This document shows positions 8,400-16,929 of a stretch of 64,000 nt of DNA, one piece after another. The translations under genes were made by a program, and so were the position numbers. Origin of the DNA: Leptolyngbya sp. FACHB-8. Its GTDB lineage: Bacteria > Cyanobacteriota > Cyanobacteriia > Elainellales > Elainellaceae. Location of the stretch: positions 1 to 64,000 of the forward strand of contig NZ_JACJOO010000055.1 of assembly GCF_014695575.1 (NCBI RefSeq). Reading direction: 5' to 3'. How positions within the stretch are numbered: the stretch's first letter is position 1; each line of letters opens with the position of its first letter. The notes under the pieces are model-generated. The model was given only the letters and a program-made list of their open reading frames with translations. It did no database searches and had not been told where the DNA came from.

Positions 8400-8488
8400 A
8401 GGACTTACGCGTCTGTGTTGTGGGTGGGGTGCTTTGCACCCCACCCACAACACAGACGCACTGCATATAGCGGGCTTGCATAAGTCCT
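8400..8488. repeat. Family B palindromic unit, 89 bp
   Basis: Outer ends AGGACTTACGC and GCATAAGTCCT enclose a long perfect hairpin (GTGGGTGGGGTGC / GCACCCCACCCAC) plus the conserved ATAGCGGGCTTGC. Copies of exactly the same length lie at 56346-56434 and 58175-58263. No target duplication is visible. It lies just downstream of the minus-strand gene ending at 8515. Confidence 0.75.
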
Positions 8489-8514
8489 ATTCTGATGCAG
8501 AAATCTTCTAAACC

Positions 8515-8937
8515 CTACCGTTGTTGCTCGGCTCGGTACGTCCAGAATTGCTGCAAGCCTCCAATTGATTCGACTTCATAAGTGGGTAGCATACTGGCGG
8601 GTACGAAGGATTTTACATCTTCGGGAAGCAGTTCCTCAGTTCTTAATTGGGTGCGATACAGGCTGACAACACCAAAGTTCTGCCGTTGGGTATTCTCGGC
8701 CACGATCTCTTGCAATTCGGAGTGGTTTTCGGCGACTAGTTCAACGCATTGCTCCTGGAGGTCATTGCCAAACAGGTTAGGGAGATCAGCGCAGAAGCTG
8801 TCGTTGAGGTAAGTCACGAGCTTTGCCGTAGCGTACTCGTTGTAGCGTGACTGCTGAGGATTGGTTGCCACCAGGATGGCCCCCACAACACCCAGGGCGA
8901 TCGCCCCCCCAAAAACTCCGACTTTCCAACCTTTCAT
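8515..8937 (-). CDS. DUF4359-like small membrane-anchored protein
   Basis: 140 residues with one N-terminal hydrophobic segment (about 6-25) followed by a soluble, probably periplasmic domain that contains two cysteines (FCADLP, QEQCVEL). The TNPQ...YNEYAT start after the membrane segment and the overall size match cyanobacterial DUF4359 proteins as I remember them. Function is unknown. It is a single gene followed by family B, H and F hairpins. Confidence 0.7.
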   Translation of the reverse strand: MKGWKVGVFGGAIALGVVGAILVATNPQQSRYNEYATAKLVTYLNDSFCADLPNLFGNDLQEQCVELVAENHSELQEIVAENTQRQNFGVVSLYRTQLRTEELLPEDVKSFVPASMLPTYEVESIGGLQQFWTYRAEQQR

Positions 8938-9074
8938 GTTGCCTATTACCCCCCACCTCTGGTGGAATTCAAGAACCCCAAACTTTCCTCAGCGTAGCAG
9001 GCCAGCAAAATTTTCCAAGAAGGGGGCTGTGATAGATCAAAAAGTGCCACCAATGCTATAATGAGTTTATACGC

Positions 9075-9148
9075 GGCGAGCGTAGCCAAGTGGTTAAGGC
9101 AGTGGATTGTGGTTCCGCCATTCGAGGGTTCGAGTCCCTTCGTTCGCC
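9075..9148 (+). tRNA. trnH-GUG: tRNA-His (GUG)
   Basis: A full cloverleaf can be drawn. The acceptor stem is GCGAGCG / CGTTCGC with the extra G-1 at 9075 opposite C73 at 9148, the hallmark of tRNA-His. The anticodon stem is GTGGA / TCCGC with loop TTGTGGT and anticodon GTG at 9109-9111. The T arm is GAGGG-TTCGAGT-CCCTT. CCA is not encoded. A hairpin follows at about 9167-9193 (CTCCCTG...CAGGGAG then TTTTGCTTT), a likely terminator. Confidence 0.96.
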
Positions 9149-9165
9149 CTTCCAACTTCTAAAAA

Positions 9166-9201
9166 ACTCCCTGTAGCTTTCTAGCTCAGGGAGTTTTGCT
9201 T
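9166..9201 (+). terminator. Terminator after tRNA-His
   Basis: AACTCCCTG ... CAGGGAGTT forms a stem followed by a T-rich run (TTGCTTT), 18 nt after the tRNA 3' end. Confidence 0.7.
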
Positions 9202-9228
9202 TGGAAACCAAAAATAAGGCTTGGCTTC

Positions 9229-9486
9229 TAATAAACTTCAATTTGGGATAAACCAAAGTGCCCTTTGTGTGTGCAGGGTGCATGTCAAAAAGGGCGTTTT
9301 CGAAGGGCGCGCAAAGCATGCCCCTCGCAAAGCCGTTAACCCGAACTCAGATTAATAAACCTCAGTTCGGGTTAAGCTGCAGTGCTCATTTTGGCGTGCG
9401 CTTTGCGCACACCAAAATGAGCGTTTTCGAGTGCCGCACAACGCGTGGCACTCGAAAACGCCCTTAACCCGAACTCAGGTTAATAA
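9229..9486. mobile_element. Two family A units in tandem sharing TAATAA repeats
   Basis: An older, diverged copy (9235-9352, 118 bp, ends ACTTCAATTTGGG and CCCGAACTCAGAT) is followed by a well-preserved 122-bp copy (9359-9480). The hexamer TAATAA stands before the first (9229-9234), between them (9353-9358) and after the second (9481-9486). The second copy reads in the opposite orientation to the one at 1674-1795. The simplest reading is two successive insertions at the same hexamer. Confidence 0.8.
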
Positions 9487-9611
9487 AGACTATGAAAAAT
9501 TACGGTGAGTATTCAAACTGCTGTGTTTTCCTCCCGTAATTTGACTGACAGAAAAATGGCCCGATCTGCTGAAGATTAAAATAGATCAGCTAGGAGCATT
9601 CAGCAATCACC

Positions 9612-9860
9612 ATGCTTGAAGAAGACATTCGCCAACTTCGGGCCATTCTGGGTCGTGTCGTCACCACTGGAAGTGACACACCGCAAACCCGGCCCTACCT
9701 GAATCACGCCTATGCAGGGTTAATGGAGGCGCTGACGGCTCTGGAGCAACTTCATGGAACGACCCTACTCCTGCCAACAACCGCTGCTCAGACCGATGTC
9801 TGCGAACTAGCTCATTTTGCTTGCCTACAATCGCCGTCAAGCCAGAGCGCATCCCATTAA
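9612..9860 (+). CDS. Small hypothetical protein
   Basis: 82 residues, probably soluble. The N-terminal 55 residues (MLEEDIRQLRAILGRV..., ending in an amphipathic helix EALTALEQLHG) look like helical, folded coding sequence; the C-terminal third is low in structure. I do not recognise a family. An AGGAG lies 14 nt before the ATG, rather far. It is followed by a strong hairpin at 9906-9964. Existence as a gene is likely but not proven. Confidence 0.5.
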   Translation: MLEEDIRQLRAILGRVVTTGSDTPQTRPYLNHAYAGLMEALTALEQLHGTTLLLPTTAAQTDVCELAHFACLQSPSSQSASH

Positions 9861-9905
9861 ACAAGAACCTATGCGTTGAGAACTGTTCTGCCTCAATGCA
9901 GCATT

Positions 9906-9964
9906 TTCCGATCTAGCGAGATGGATGTAGGACTTCGTCCTACATCCATCTCGCTAGATCGGAA
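9906..9964. terminator. Long perfect palindrome, probable bidirectional terminator
   Basis: 28-bp perfect arms (TTCCGATCTAGCGAG... ) with a TTC loop, between the small gene ending at 9860 and the minus-strand gene ending at 10052. Confidence 0.6.
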
Positions 9965-10051
9965 ATGTTTATAGACAGCTCTTAGCGCACAGGTTTTTGA
10001 TCTATTTAGACAGAAGCTGCATCCGCTAGATGTATGCAGCTTCTGTTTTTG

Positions 10052-11038
10052 TTATTTGAAAATAGATTGTTTTTTGCGTTTGGCGATCGCTTTTTCCTTA
10101 GCCTTCTGCCGCTCCGACTCCACCTCTTTCATCTTCTTCATGATGCGGCTGAAATATTCTTGAAGATATGACTCCAGGGTTGTCAACTCGGCAGGGTTAA
10201 TGCCGAATACCCGATAGGTTTCCTCCATTGAAGCCGTTAGAGGTTTGCCCGACGCAATCACATCCGTAAAGGCCAGCCGGTCGGCCAAGTTCCAACCCCA
10301 TTGGAAGAAGCGAGCCGTCGATTCAACTCCACGCAACAAACCTCGGGGCATCCGCCAAATTCTAGCTTCCTGGCCCGATAACCGTTCACAGAGACGAATA
10401 ATCTCGTAAGCGCCCCAAGCCCGAGTGCCCACGACCGGAAAGGTGCGATTGACCGTTTCGGGTACAGATAGTGCCTGTACAGCAAACTTCGCTAGATCTT
10501 GAGTATCCATATAGGCAATGGGTGAGGTATCTCCCATGACCCAGACTGCTTGCCGCTCCAATACGGGAATAGCGTACTGCCCGATCAACCCCTGCAAGAA
10601 ACCAGCGGTTTGTAGCACGGTGTAGTTTAACCCTGACTCGGCTAAGAATAGCTCTGTGCAGCGCTTGATCTGCATTAGGGGAACATGGGCATATTGGTCA
10701 GAATTCAGGATAGAGAAGAAGATATAGCGCTCTACCCCAGCCAGTTTGGCGGCCTGAATCAGGGTAACTTTGCCGTCCCAGTCTACTTCTTTAATGCTGT
10801 GAGAATCCGTCGGACGTGTGGTGGCAGCATCGATGACTGCGGTAACCCCTTGCAAAGCGTTCGCTAGCGATTCAGGCTCACACAGATCCCCTGGAATGAG
10901 TTCGGCTCCCCATTCTTTCAGGAAGCTAGCTCTACGAAGGCTTCGCACTAAGCATCGAACCGTATGGCCCTCATCTAGTGCGCGCTTTGCAATCTGTCGG
11001 CCCAGGGTGCCGGTTGCCCCCACAATGAGTAAAGTCAT
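10052..11038 (-). CDS. ycf39: Ycf39/HCF244-like NAD(P)-binding protein
   Basis: 328-residue atypical short-chain dehydrogenase/NmrA-like protein. The nucleotide-binding GATGTLGRQ is at about 8-16. The family, Ycf39 in cyanobacteria and HCF244 in plants, helps early photosystem II assembly by supporting D1 synthesis and chlorophyll delivery together with Hlip proteins; this is family knowledge. Length and the internal motifs (FFSILNSDQYAHVPLMQIK, then YTVLQTAGFLQGLIGQYA) fit it. The basic Lys/Arg-rich C-terminus (about 305-328) is typical. It is transcribed alone. Confidence 0.85.
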   Translation of the reverse strand: MTLLIVGATGTLGRQIAKRALDEGHTVRCLVRSLRRASFLKEWGAELIPGDLCEPESLANALQGVTAVIDAATTRPTDSHSIKEVDWDGKVTLIQAAKLAGVERYIFFSILNSDQYAHVPLMQIKRCTELFLAESGLNYTVLQTAGFLQGLIGQYAIPVLERQAVWVMGDTSPIAYMDTQDLAKFAVQALSVPETVNRTFPVVGTRAWGAYEIIRLCERLSGQEARIWRMPRGLLRGVESTARFFQWGWNLADRLAFTDVIASGKPLTASMEETYRVFGINPAELTTLESYLQEYFSRIMKKMKEVESERQKAKEKAIAKRKKQSIFK

Positions 11039-11443
11039 CCAGGATTCGTCTTCAATCGTTAACTTTTTATAAGATATACCCTACATTCTCTCAGAAATGG
11101 GGGCAACCGCTATCAATATCTAAACTTTACCCAAAATCCCTGCCATTCACGGACTGATGTGTTTTTGTTATATTTCCTCGTTATTTTGCCCACACTTGAG
11201 GCTGGCTCTGCCATTTAAGCTGTAGTCATTGCTTAGGAGGGCATTTTGTTCCTCGAGGGCTTCCTCTGCTTCACTAGCTGAAAAGACGGTGCCGGGAGGA
11301 CAGCTTATAAAACTTACTTTTCTCAAGAAGGGGCGACGTGACACACTTGTCCCTTTTTCTAATAAAGATTAAAGAGGGCAAACCTCGACGCCTCGTCGAT
11401 CTGTCTGCCCTCCCTACGCAAATTCAACTGATCTGATTCAGAT
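11039..11443. other. Intergenic region with petM terminator
   Basis: No gene is visible in these 405 bp between two minus-strand genes. The part next to petM carries an inverted repeat, GAGGGCA ... TGCCCTC (about 11374-11413), which on the minus strand lies just after the petM stop and probably ends that transcript. Confidence 0.5.
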
Positions 11444-11545
11444 CTACTCTTCGCCACCCTGCAACTTGAGCAGCAGGAAGCCAACTCCCAGCCCAATCAT
11501 GATCAGCAGTGGGGGCAGAATTGCGGCAGTACCCATTTCACCCAT
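11444..11545 (-). CDS. petM: Cytochrome b6f complex subunit PetM
   Basis: 33 residues: a short polar N-terminus (MGEMG), one membrane helix of about 20 residues (ILPPLLIMIGLGVGFLLL) and KLQGGEE at the end. That is the size and pattern of PetM (subunit VII) of the cytochrome b6f complex in the thylakoid membrane. The frame is open further upstream, but the ATG at 11545 is preceded by GGGAGA at good spacing and gives the usual PetM length. Divergent from pdxA. Confidence 0.9.
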   Translation of the reverse strand: MGEMGTAAILPPLLIMIGLGVGFLLLKLQGGEE

Positions 11546-11664
11546 GGTTTTTCGTGTCTCCCGTTTGTTGAGCAGTTTTGCAAAATGAGGAATAGCAACG
11601 TTGTTTCCAAGTTGGAAGCGATCGCCAGATTCCAATATCCTTTAGATTTTACGGCAGTTCGGTT

Positions 11665-12780
11665 ATGGATTCTTTGATACATCCGGGGTTTGTAGCAAAT
11701 CCGTTCAACAATGGGCGGCCCAAACTGGCGATCGCCACTGGAGACCCCGCTGGGATTGGCCCTGAAGTTGTGCTCAAAGCCCTGGCTGATCCAATCTTTC
11801 GTCAAAACTTTGACTTAACGCTGGTGGGTAATGCGGGTCTTCTGCAACACACTTATGAACAGCTTCGAGATATCTTACCTGCGGATGCTGTCGCAGATCC
11901 CTGTGAATTGAATTATCTAGATGTCTCTCTAGAATCTGCATTAATTCAAGATGTTGAAGTTGGCCGAGGGAATGCTGCCAGTGGAGAAGCGAGCTTTCGG
12001 GCCCTGGAGGTTGCGATCGCCAACACTTTGCAGGGTCACTTTCAAGGCATCGTTACTGCCCCTATTGCCAAATCAGCCTGGAAAGCAGCGGGTCACCATT
12101 ATCCTGGCCAAACTGAGCTACTGGCTGAAAAAGCAGGGGTAGAACGCTTCGGCATGATGTTTGTAGGGCGATCGCCCCATACCGGCTGGACATTGCGAGC
12201 CCTACTTGCTACAACTCATATTCCCCTGCGCCAGGTCCCTGAGGCACTTCACCCGGATGGGCTGACCCGAAAGCTGGATTTGCTGGTGCAAACACTGCAA
12301 TTAGACTTTGGATTACCGACGCCTCGCATTGCTGTAGCCGGCCTCAATCCCCACAGCGGCGAGGAGGGGCAACTGGGCCATGAGGAACAGAAGTGGCTTA
12401 TTCCCTGGATACGGGAAATGAGCGATCGCTATCCCCAGATTCAACTCGATGGTCCCATTCCTCCCGATACCCTTTGGGTAAAACCCGGTCAAGCCTGGTT
12501 TGGGCATGGAGATGTCCAGACTCATGATGCTTATCTGGCGTTATATCACGACCAGGGTTTGATCCCGGTGAAATTAATGGCATTTGACCGTGCTGTCAAT
12601 ACCACCATCGGGCTACCGTTCATCCGCACCTCCCCAGACCATGGAACGGCATTTGATATTGCAGGTCGAGGAATTGCTGACCCAAGCAGCCTAAAAGCAT
12701 CTATCCATCTGGCAGCAGAGCTTGTCCAGGCTCGTTGTCAAAAATATCTGTCTCAGGGAGTACAAGCAAAACCACACTAA
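11665..12780 (+). CDS. pdxA: 4-hydroxythreonine-4-phosphate dehydrogenase
   Basis: 371 residues. PdxA oxidises 4-phosphooxy-L-threonine with NAD in the DXP-dependent pyridoxal 5'-phosphate pathway. Characteristic segments are [11 protein letters not shown] near the N-terminus, the substrate and metal-binding His in the [11 protein letters not shown] region, [20 protein letters not shown] and the C-terminal [15 protein letters not shown] metal site formed by three histidines is expected from the family. It is a lone gene, closed by a hairpin directly after the stop. Confidence 0.95.
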   Translation: MDSLIHPGFVANPFNNGRPKLAIATGDPAGIGPEVVLKALADPIFRQNFDLTLVGNAGLLQHTYEQLRDILPADAVADPCELNYLDVSLESALIQDVEVGRGNAASGEASFRALEVAIANTLQGHFQGIVTAPIAKSAWKAAGHHYPGQTELLAEKAGVERFGMMFVGRSPHTGWTLRALLATTHIPLRQVPEALHPDGLTRKLDLLVQTLQLDFGLPTPRIAVAGLNPHSGEEGQLGHEEQKWLIPWIREMSDRYPQIQLDGPIPPDTLWVKPGQAWFGHGDVQTHDAYLALYHDQGLIPVKLMAFDRAVNTTIGLPFIRTSPDHGTAFDIAGRGIADPSSLKASIHLAAELVQARCQKYLSQGVQAKPH

Positions 12781-12802
12781 TGTCAGTTTTTCCTGACATT
12801 TT
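12781..12802 (+). terminator. pdxA terminator
   Basis: TGTCAG-TTTTTC-CTGACA followed by TTTT, starting immediately after the TAA stop. Confidence 0.75.
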
Positions 12803-12971
12803 AACAGAACGTAATGGCAAAACTCGGTACTTGGCGTGACAATGGACAGTGATCCGTATAGGGAAATACCAAATCTCCACAAACGGTAAACAATTTGTAA
12901 GATTTAATTGAGTCTTGTTACGAAGTATTTCAATTTTTTACACCCATTCATTGCGTTAGCAGAGGGTCATC

Positions 12972-13193
12972 ATGCTGAAATCTATCCAGTATTCTATGGA
13001 ACTCTTACAAGACGAGGCGCGCCACCTGGTACACCAGGGCATTGTAAGCCGCCAACAACCTATTTATGTCCTCTGCAAATACATTCCCGCTCGGGAGTGG
13101 GCTCATGTGGAATGTGAGCTTGAGCGTTGCGACTTCCTGTTGCGCGATCGCATTGGCGATTTGCTGGGGCGAGAAGATTGGGAAAATGACTAA
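12972..13193 (+). CDS. DUF4327 family protein
   Basis: 73 residues, soluble and acidic. The pattern YSMELLQDEARHLVHQGIVSRQQPIY, then IPAREW, ECELERCDFLLRDRIGDLLG is that of the cyanobacteria-specific DUF4327 family as I recall it. Its function is not known. The ATG at 12972 is the first in frame. A perfect hairpin follows the stop. Confidence 0.8.
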   Translation: MLKSIQYSMELLQDEARHLVHQGIVSRQQPIYVLCKYIPAREWAHVECELERCDFLLRDRIGDLLGREDWEND

Positions 13194-13197
13194 GTTG

Positions 13198-13236
13198 TTC
13201 GAATGAAGCGAGGGATACCCTCGCTTCATTCGAACC
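13198..13236. terminator. Bidirectional terminator hairpin
   Basis: 18-bp perfect arms, GTTCGAATGAAGCGAGGG and its complement, with an ATA loop. It lies between the convergent genes ending at 13193 (+) and 13244 (-). Confidence 0.75.
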
Positions 13237-13243
13237 CTGGTTT

Positions 13244-13627
13244 CTAAGGGTTATCAGATGACCTCAGGTCTGCGAGCTCGTTACGCAAGGCGGTGATTTG
13301 CGTAATGAGGTCTTGCAAGTCTGCCTCAACATCTGCAGGGGCAGAAGGGCCCGCGGTGGGAGCGGTGTATTCCCCTCCTGTTGCTGAGCCTGAGGTGCGG
13401 GCCTGATTGATCAGGCTATCTACAAAGGTGCGGGCTTCACGCTCGGTTACTTCGCCTCGGCTTGCCAGCTCATCTGCTAATTCCGTTGGGTTGGTGCGGA
13501 GCTTGTTTAAGGCATCTTCGCCTACGCTGGGGTTCTGTAAACTCTCAATCAATGTTCCAGCAGCTCCAATGGAGACCCGGAATCCCTTCTGAACCGTCTG
13601 AAAAATAGCGTCGGGGTTCATGTCCAT
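13244..13627 (-). CDS. Hypothetical protein with helical ends
   Basis: 127 residues. The N-terminal half (VQKGFRVSIGAAGTLIESLQNP..., then LADELASRGEVTEREARTFVDSLINQ) resembles the helical phasin-like small proteins common in cyanobacteria. A Gly/Ala/Pro-rich linker (about 80-100) and a C-terminal coiled-coil-like stretch (DLQDLITQITALRNELADL) follow. Function is unknown; the phasin likeness is only a resemblance. Two ATGs lie 6 nt apart at the start, with AAGG upstream. Confidence 0.75.
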   Translation of the reverse strand: MDMNPDAIFQTVQKGFRVSIGAAGTLIESLQNPSVGEDALNKLRTNPTELADELASRGEVTEREARTFVDSLINQARTSGSATGGEYTAPTAGPSAPADVEADLQDLITQITALRNELADLRSSDNP

Positions 13628-13735
13628 AGGCCTTGGTTGAACGATGTCAGCCAGAGCTTATCAGATCTGAACCTCGATCTTCCACTGCTGGAGGATGATC
13701 GAGGCTGGCAGAGTCGCTTTTGTTCTTGGAGCAAT

Positions 13736-13812
13736 CGCCACCTTGGTTAGGACATGAGAAGAGAGTGAGGGCGAAGCCCTCACTCTCTTCTCATGTCCTA
13801 ACCAAGGTGGCG
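13736..13812. repeat. Perfect 77-bp palindrome (37-bp arms)
   Basis: Arms of 37 bp (CGCCACCTTGGTTAGGACAT...) pair without a mismatch around a GAA loop. It lies in the gap between the minus-strand genes at 13244-13627 and 13865-14212. No second copy is seen in the window. Confidence 0.8.
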
Positions 13813-13864
13813 AAAAGTATACAAGATGCTCGGTTGAATGCCCAGCCATCCTGTAAGAGCGTGA

Positions 13865-14212
13865 TTAGAAGTTTTCTAGGTAGAGGTTAAGGTCTTCTAC
13901 TAAGCGGGTTAGCTCTGCTTCGGTTGTTAAACGAATGCGATCGTCACGCACTGTGACCAGGACCTTAGCGGCAAAGGGTGTGGGCCAAATATTGGGATTA
14001 CAGAAAATTTCTAAAAAGACATCTCCTGTGTGGCGATATTCCAGGGGAGCCTGTGGAGCGGGCCTGCTGGATGGGGTGCCTGGTGATGCGACAGTTTTTA
14101 GGCGTGTCATCAGTTCCTGAAGGGAACCCTGCAGGTCTCTCGCGGCTTCAGGTGAAAAGCTGAATGCCACTGAGCCTTCCACCAGATTTAGTCGAAATTG
14201 GGATGCGCTCAC
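13865..14212 (-). CDS. Hypothetical cyanobacterial protein, revised GTG start
   Basis: About 115 residues, soluble. The N-terminus (SASQFRLNLVEGSVAFSFSPEAARDLQ) and the C-terminal half (VFLEIFCNPNIWPTP... then RIRLTTEAELTRLVEDLNLYLENF) look folded, joined by a Pro/Ser-rich linker (about 42-60). I do not know a function. The frame is open up to 14344, but a GTG at 14212 has AGGGAG 8 nt upstream, while the longer start would run through a family H hairpin, so I prefer the GTG. Confidence 0.7.
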   Translation of the reverse strand: MSASQFRLNLVEGSVAFSFSPEAARDLQGSLQELMTRLKTVASPGTPSSRPAPQAPLEYRHTGDVFLEIFCNPNIWPTPFAAKVLVTVRDDRIRLTTEAELTRLVEDLNLYLENF

Positions 14213-14311
14213 CGAATGTACTCCCTGTATAACTATCTTGTTATATATCAAATCCGGCTGAATAACTGTGATGAGTTGTAGCGCGGCGTAACGTGCTACA
14301 GCATGATCCGT

Positions 14312-14391
14312 CATGACGTAAATGGGGTGTGGTGAAAGGGACACGAAGTACCCTTTTCACCACACCCCATCCATATGTTTGAAACATGACG
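14312..14391. mobile_element. Family H hairpin with CATGACG direct repeats
   Basis: The 66-bp core 14319-14384 (TAAATGGGGTGTGG... hairpin ...CCACACCCCATCC) is flanked by exact direct repeats CATGACG at 14312-14318 and 14385-14391, consistent with a 7-bp target duplication. It lies in the shared upstream region of two divergent genes. Confidence 0.6.
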
Positions 14392-14531
14392 AACAGGATT
14401 TGGTATAAAGTACGTTTGCTTAACTGATGTTGGAAATGTTGATTTTTCCGTGCCATTAGAAGAAAAACAACCTTCCCAGGATTTTTCCCAATATCCGCTT
14501 AGGAGTAGTAGCAAAGTAGAGCTAAAAACCG

Positions 14532-15629
14532 ATGACTGTAACGAATGTTTTATTGCTTCTGGGTGGATTAGTACTCTTGGTTGTCGGTGCAGAACTACTG
14601 GTTCGCGGGGCATCGAAAATTGCTTTAGTTGCAGGTCTTTCTCCTCTGGTGATTGGGCTGACCATCGTTGCTTATGGCACCAGTTCACCGGAGATGACAG
14701 TCAGCGTGCAGGCAAGTCTGGCAGGGCAGGCTGATATTTCTCTCGGGAACGTGGTGGGCAGCAATATCTTTAATGTGCTGGCAATCTTGGGAATCGCCTC
14801 ATTAATTTCGCCATTGCCTGTGGCTCAGCAATTAATTCGCCTGGACGTGCCAATCATGATTGGCGTTTCGGTGTTATTGCTGTTATTTGGTCTGGATGGT
14901 AATGTCAATCGCTTCGAAGGTGTCATCCTGTTTTTGGGAGCTATCGCCTATACAGTCTTTCTGATTTATCAGAGCCGTAAAGAGCAGAATGCGGATGTGC
15001 AGGCAGAATATGAGCAGGAATTTGGAGGTACCCAACCGAGTAACGGCAAAACTTGGATCATCAATGTTCTGCTGATTGTCGTGGGTTTGGGATTGCTTGT
15101 GGTGGGGTCGCAGTGGCTAACCAGCTCATCGGTGGCGATCGCCCGCTCTTTTGGTCTCAGTGAGCTGGTCATTGGCCTGACCTTAGTTGCCGCAGGAACA
15201 TCTCTGCCAGAACTGGCCTCTTCTGTTGTGGCTAGTATCAAGGGAGAGCAGGATATTGCAGTCGGTAATGTGGTGGGTAGCAATATTTTCAATATCCTGG
15301 CAGTGTTGGGCTTGAGTGCAGCTGCTTCGAGTACGGGTATCAATGTGTCGTCAGCAGCCCTTAACTTTGATATTCCCTTCATGATTGCGGTGGCGCTCGC
15401 CTGTCTTCCCATTTTCTTCACGGGCAACCGCATTGCCCGGCTTGAAGGAATTCTTTTTCTGGCATATTACGTTGCCTATACCGTTTATCTAATTCTCAAA
15501 TCTACAGAACACGAACAGTTACCCGGCTACAGTCAGGTCATGCAGAGCTTTGTCATTCCCATTACACTCATCACGCTGGCGGTGGTGACGCTCAACTCCC
15601 TTTGGCGTAAACGAACTGCGAATCGGTAG
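14532..15629 (+). CDS. CaCA-family cation/Ca2+ antiporter
   Basis: 365 residues, about ten membrane segments. Two homologous halves each carry the alpha-repeat of the Ca2+:cation antiporter superfamily: GLTIVAYGTSSPEM with GNVVGSNIFN in the first half and GLTLVAAGTSLPEL with GNVVGSNIFN in the second. The Glu and Asn residues in these repeats line the ion path in relatives. It would export Ca2+ (or another cation) in exchange for Na+ or H+. The family includes YrbG-like proteins; which ions are exchanged cannot be read from sequence. Confidence 0.92.
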   Translation: MTVTNVLLLLGGLVLLVVGAELLVRGASKIALVAGLSPLVIGLTIVAYGTSSPEMTVSVQASLAGQADISLGNVVGSNIFNVLAILGIASLISPLPVAQQLIRLDVPIMIGVSVLLLLFGLDGNVNRFEGVILFLGAIAYTVFLIYQSRKEQNADVQAEYEQEFGGTQPSNGKTWIINVLLIVVGLGLLVVGSQWLTSSSVAIARSFGLSELVIGLTLVAAGTSLPELASSVVASIKGEQDIAVGNVVGSNIFNILAVLGLSAAASSTGINVSSAALNFDIPFMIAVALACLPIFFTGNRIARLEGILFLAYYVAYTVYLILKSTEHEQLPGYSQVMQSFVIPITLITLAVVTLNSLWRKRTANR

Positions 15630-15666
15630 TCTCGTGAGTGCTACGCGCTCAGAACCAGGGTGTCTA

Positions 15667-15707
15667 TTTTTGAAAAGCTACACGGAGCGCGGCTTTTCGA
15701 AAATAGA
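15667..15707. terminator. Hairpin downstream of the antiporter gene
   Basis: CTATTTTTGAAAAGC pairs with GCTTTTCGAAAATAG (one mismatch) about 40 nt after the stop. Confidence 0.5.
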
Positions 15708-15736
15708 CTGTCCTAACCAGATTGCGTCAGTTTATA

Positions 15737-15791
15737 AGCCTCCTATGAGTTGCGCGTCGTGCTTAGCACGACGCGCAACTCATAGGAGGCT
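15737..15791. terminator. Perfect 26-bp-arm palindrome after cofG
   Basis: AGCCTCCTATGAGTTGCG... forms a 26-bp perfect stem with a TTA loop, 9 nt beyond the end of the minus-strand cofG gene. A probable bidirectional terminator between convergent genes. Confidence 0.7.
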
Positions 15792-15800
15792 AACTGGGGG

Positions 15801-16769
15801 CTAAGCCCAGTTCTCTAGCTGTTGGCGCCAACTCTGCACAACCCGCTGTAAGGACAAGGGTAGCCAGCCATCAAATTGGGGGTAAATGGGCAGGCGAGGC
15901 TGTAGGGACCAACCAGCCTGAGCCAGCATTTGTTCCAGTGCTATGTGTTGGGGATGGGGATAGTCAGGGTTGACTTCATCTTTGGGACTGACGCCTCCCA
16001 GATCGGATGCTCCGGCTTCCAGACAGGCGAAGAGATGCTCGGGGCTAGCCACCAGATTCGGGGGAATCTGCAGTGTAATGTCGTTGGGTAAGACGTGGCG
16101 AGCTAGACGCACAGCCTCTACCAGGGCTTCATGTGCTAAGGGCTCTCCCGGCCATGGCTGATTTTGGCCTGGGCTGTGGGGTTGTAGAATAACCTCCTGA
16201 ATGTGCCCCCAGCGGTGATGAATTTGAGCGATCGCCTCCAACGTATTCTGCCAATCCGCCTGACTCTCCCCAATTCCCAACAATAGCCCGGTAGTAAAGG
16301 GAATTCGCAGTTCGCCGGCCCATTCCAATTGTTGCAAGCGTACTTCTGGCACTTTGCTAGGAGCATGGCGATGGACCGTCTCCGTCAGAGCGGGAGTTAC
16401 CTGCTCCAGCATCAATCCCATAGACACGTTCACGTCTCGGAGCTGGGCCATTTCGTCATAGCTCAAGGGTCCCGCATTGGTGTGGGGCAAGAGACCCATA
16501 TCCAGGGCTAGCTGGCATAAATCGACGATATGTTGAAACCAGGCCGTTCGTCGAGGGCTGCGAGGATGAACTTCACCACTCAGGATGAGAGCCTCAATGA
16601 TGTGGCGATCGCGCCAACTCTGCAACTGCTTCTCAGCCTGCTCCAGGGAAAGCCAGGTATCCGTTCCAGGGTTAACCCGAAAATTACAGTAGCTGCACTG
16701 GTTAAAACATTCGTAGGTAGGAACCAGCGTTCCCGCCGGACTAAAGCTGATACATTTGCCCGTATTCAT
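15801..16769 (-). CDS. cofG: 7,8-didemethyl-8-hydroxy-5-deazariboflavin synthase subunit CofG
   Basis: 322-residue radical SAM enzyme. The cluster motif CxxxCxxC is Cys21, Cys25, Cys28 (ECFNQCSYCNF). Later segments TNAGPLSYDEMAQLRDVN, MGLMLEQ and LLLGIGES are typical of CofG. With CofH it makes F0, the deazaflavin that cyanobacteria use as the light-harvesting cofactor (8-HDF) of photolyase. CofH is not in the window. The short spacing to the hairpin at 15737-15791 suggests the transcript ends there. Confidence 0.92.
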   Translation of the reverse strand: MNTGKCISFSPAGTLVPTYECFNQCSYCNFRVNPGTDTWLSLEQAEKQLQSWRDRHIIEALILSGEVHPRSPRRTAWFQHIVDLCQLALDMGLLPHTNAGPLSYDEMAQLRDVNVSMGLMLEQVTPALTETVHRHAPSKVPEVRLQQLEWAGELRIPFTTGLLLGIGESQADWQNTLEAIAQIHHRWGHIQEVILQPHSPGQNQPWPGEPLAHEALVEAVRLARHVLPNDITLQIPPNLVASPEHLFACLEAGASDLGGVSPKDEVNPDYPHPQHIALEQMLAQAGWSLQPRLPIYPQFDGWLPLSLQRVVQSWRQQLENWA

Positions 16770-16778
16770 GAGTCACTA

Positions 16779-16830
16779 CTTCAGTACGGTGGTATGTGGC
16801 ACAAAATGCTACACACCACCGTACTGAATT
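16779..16830. repeat. Family G hairpin upstream of cofG
   Basis: TTCAGTACGGTGGT(A)TGT... pairs with ACACACCACCGTACTGAA around a short loop. It shares the GTACGGTGGTAT core with the hairpin at 187-233. It lies between the cofG start and the end of the next minus-strand gene. Confidence 0.6.
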
Positions 16831-16929
16831 CAAGGACTTCATACAATCAGCTCGCGGCTTTGTGGGGTTGCTGAATGGAGTCATGAAATGGGGAACTGAG
16901 CTTCCCTCTTCTGCTTCTCCTGCGAAACT

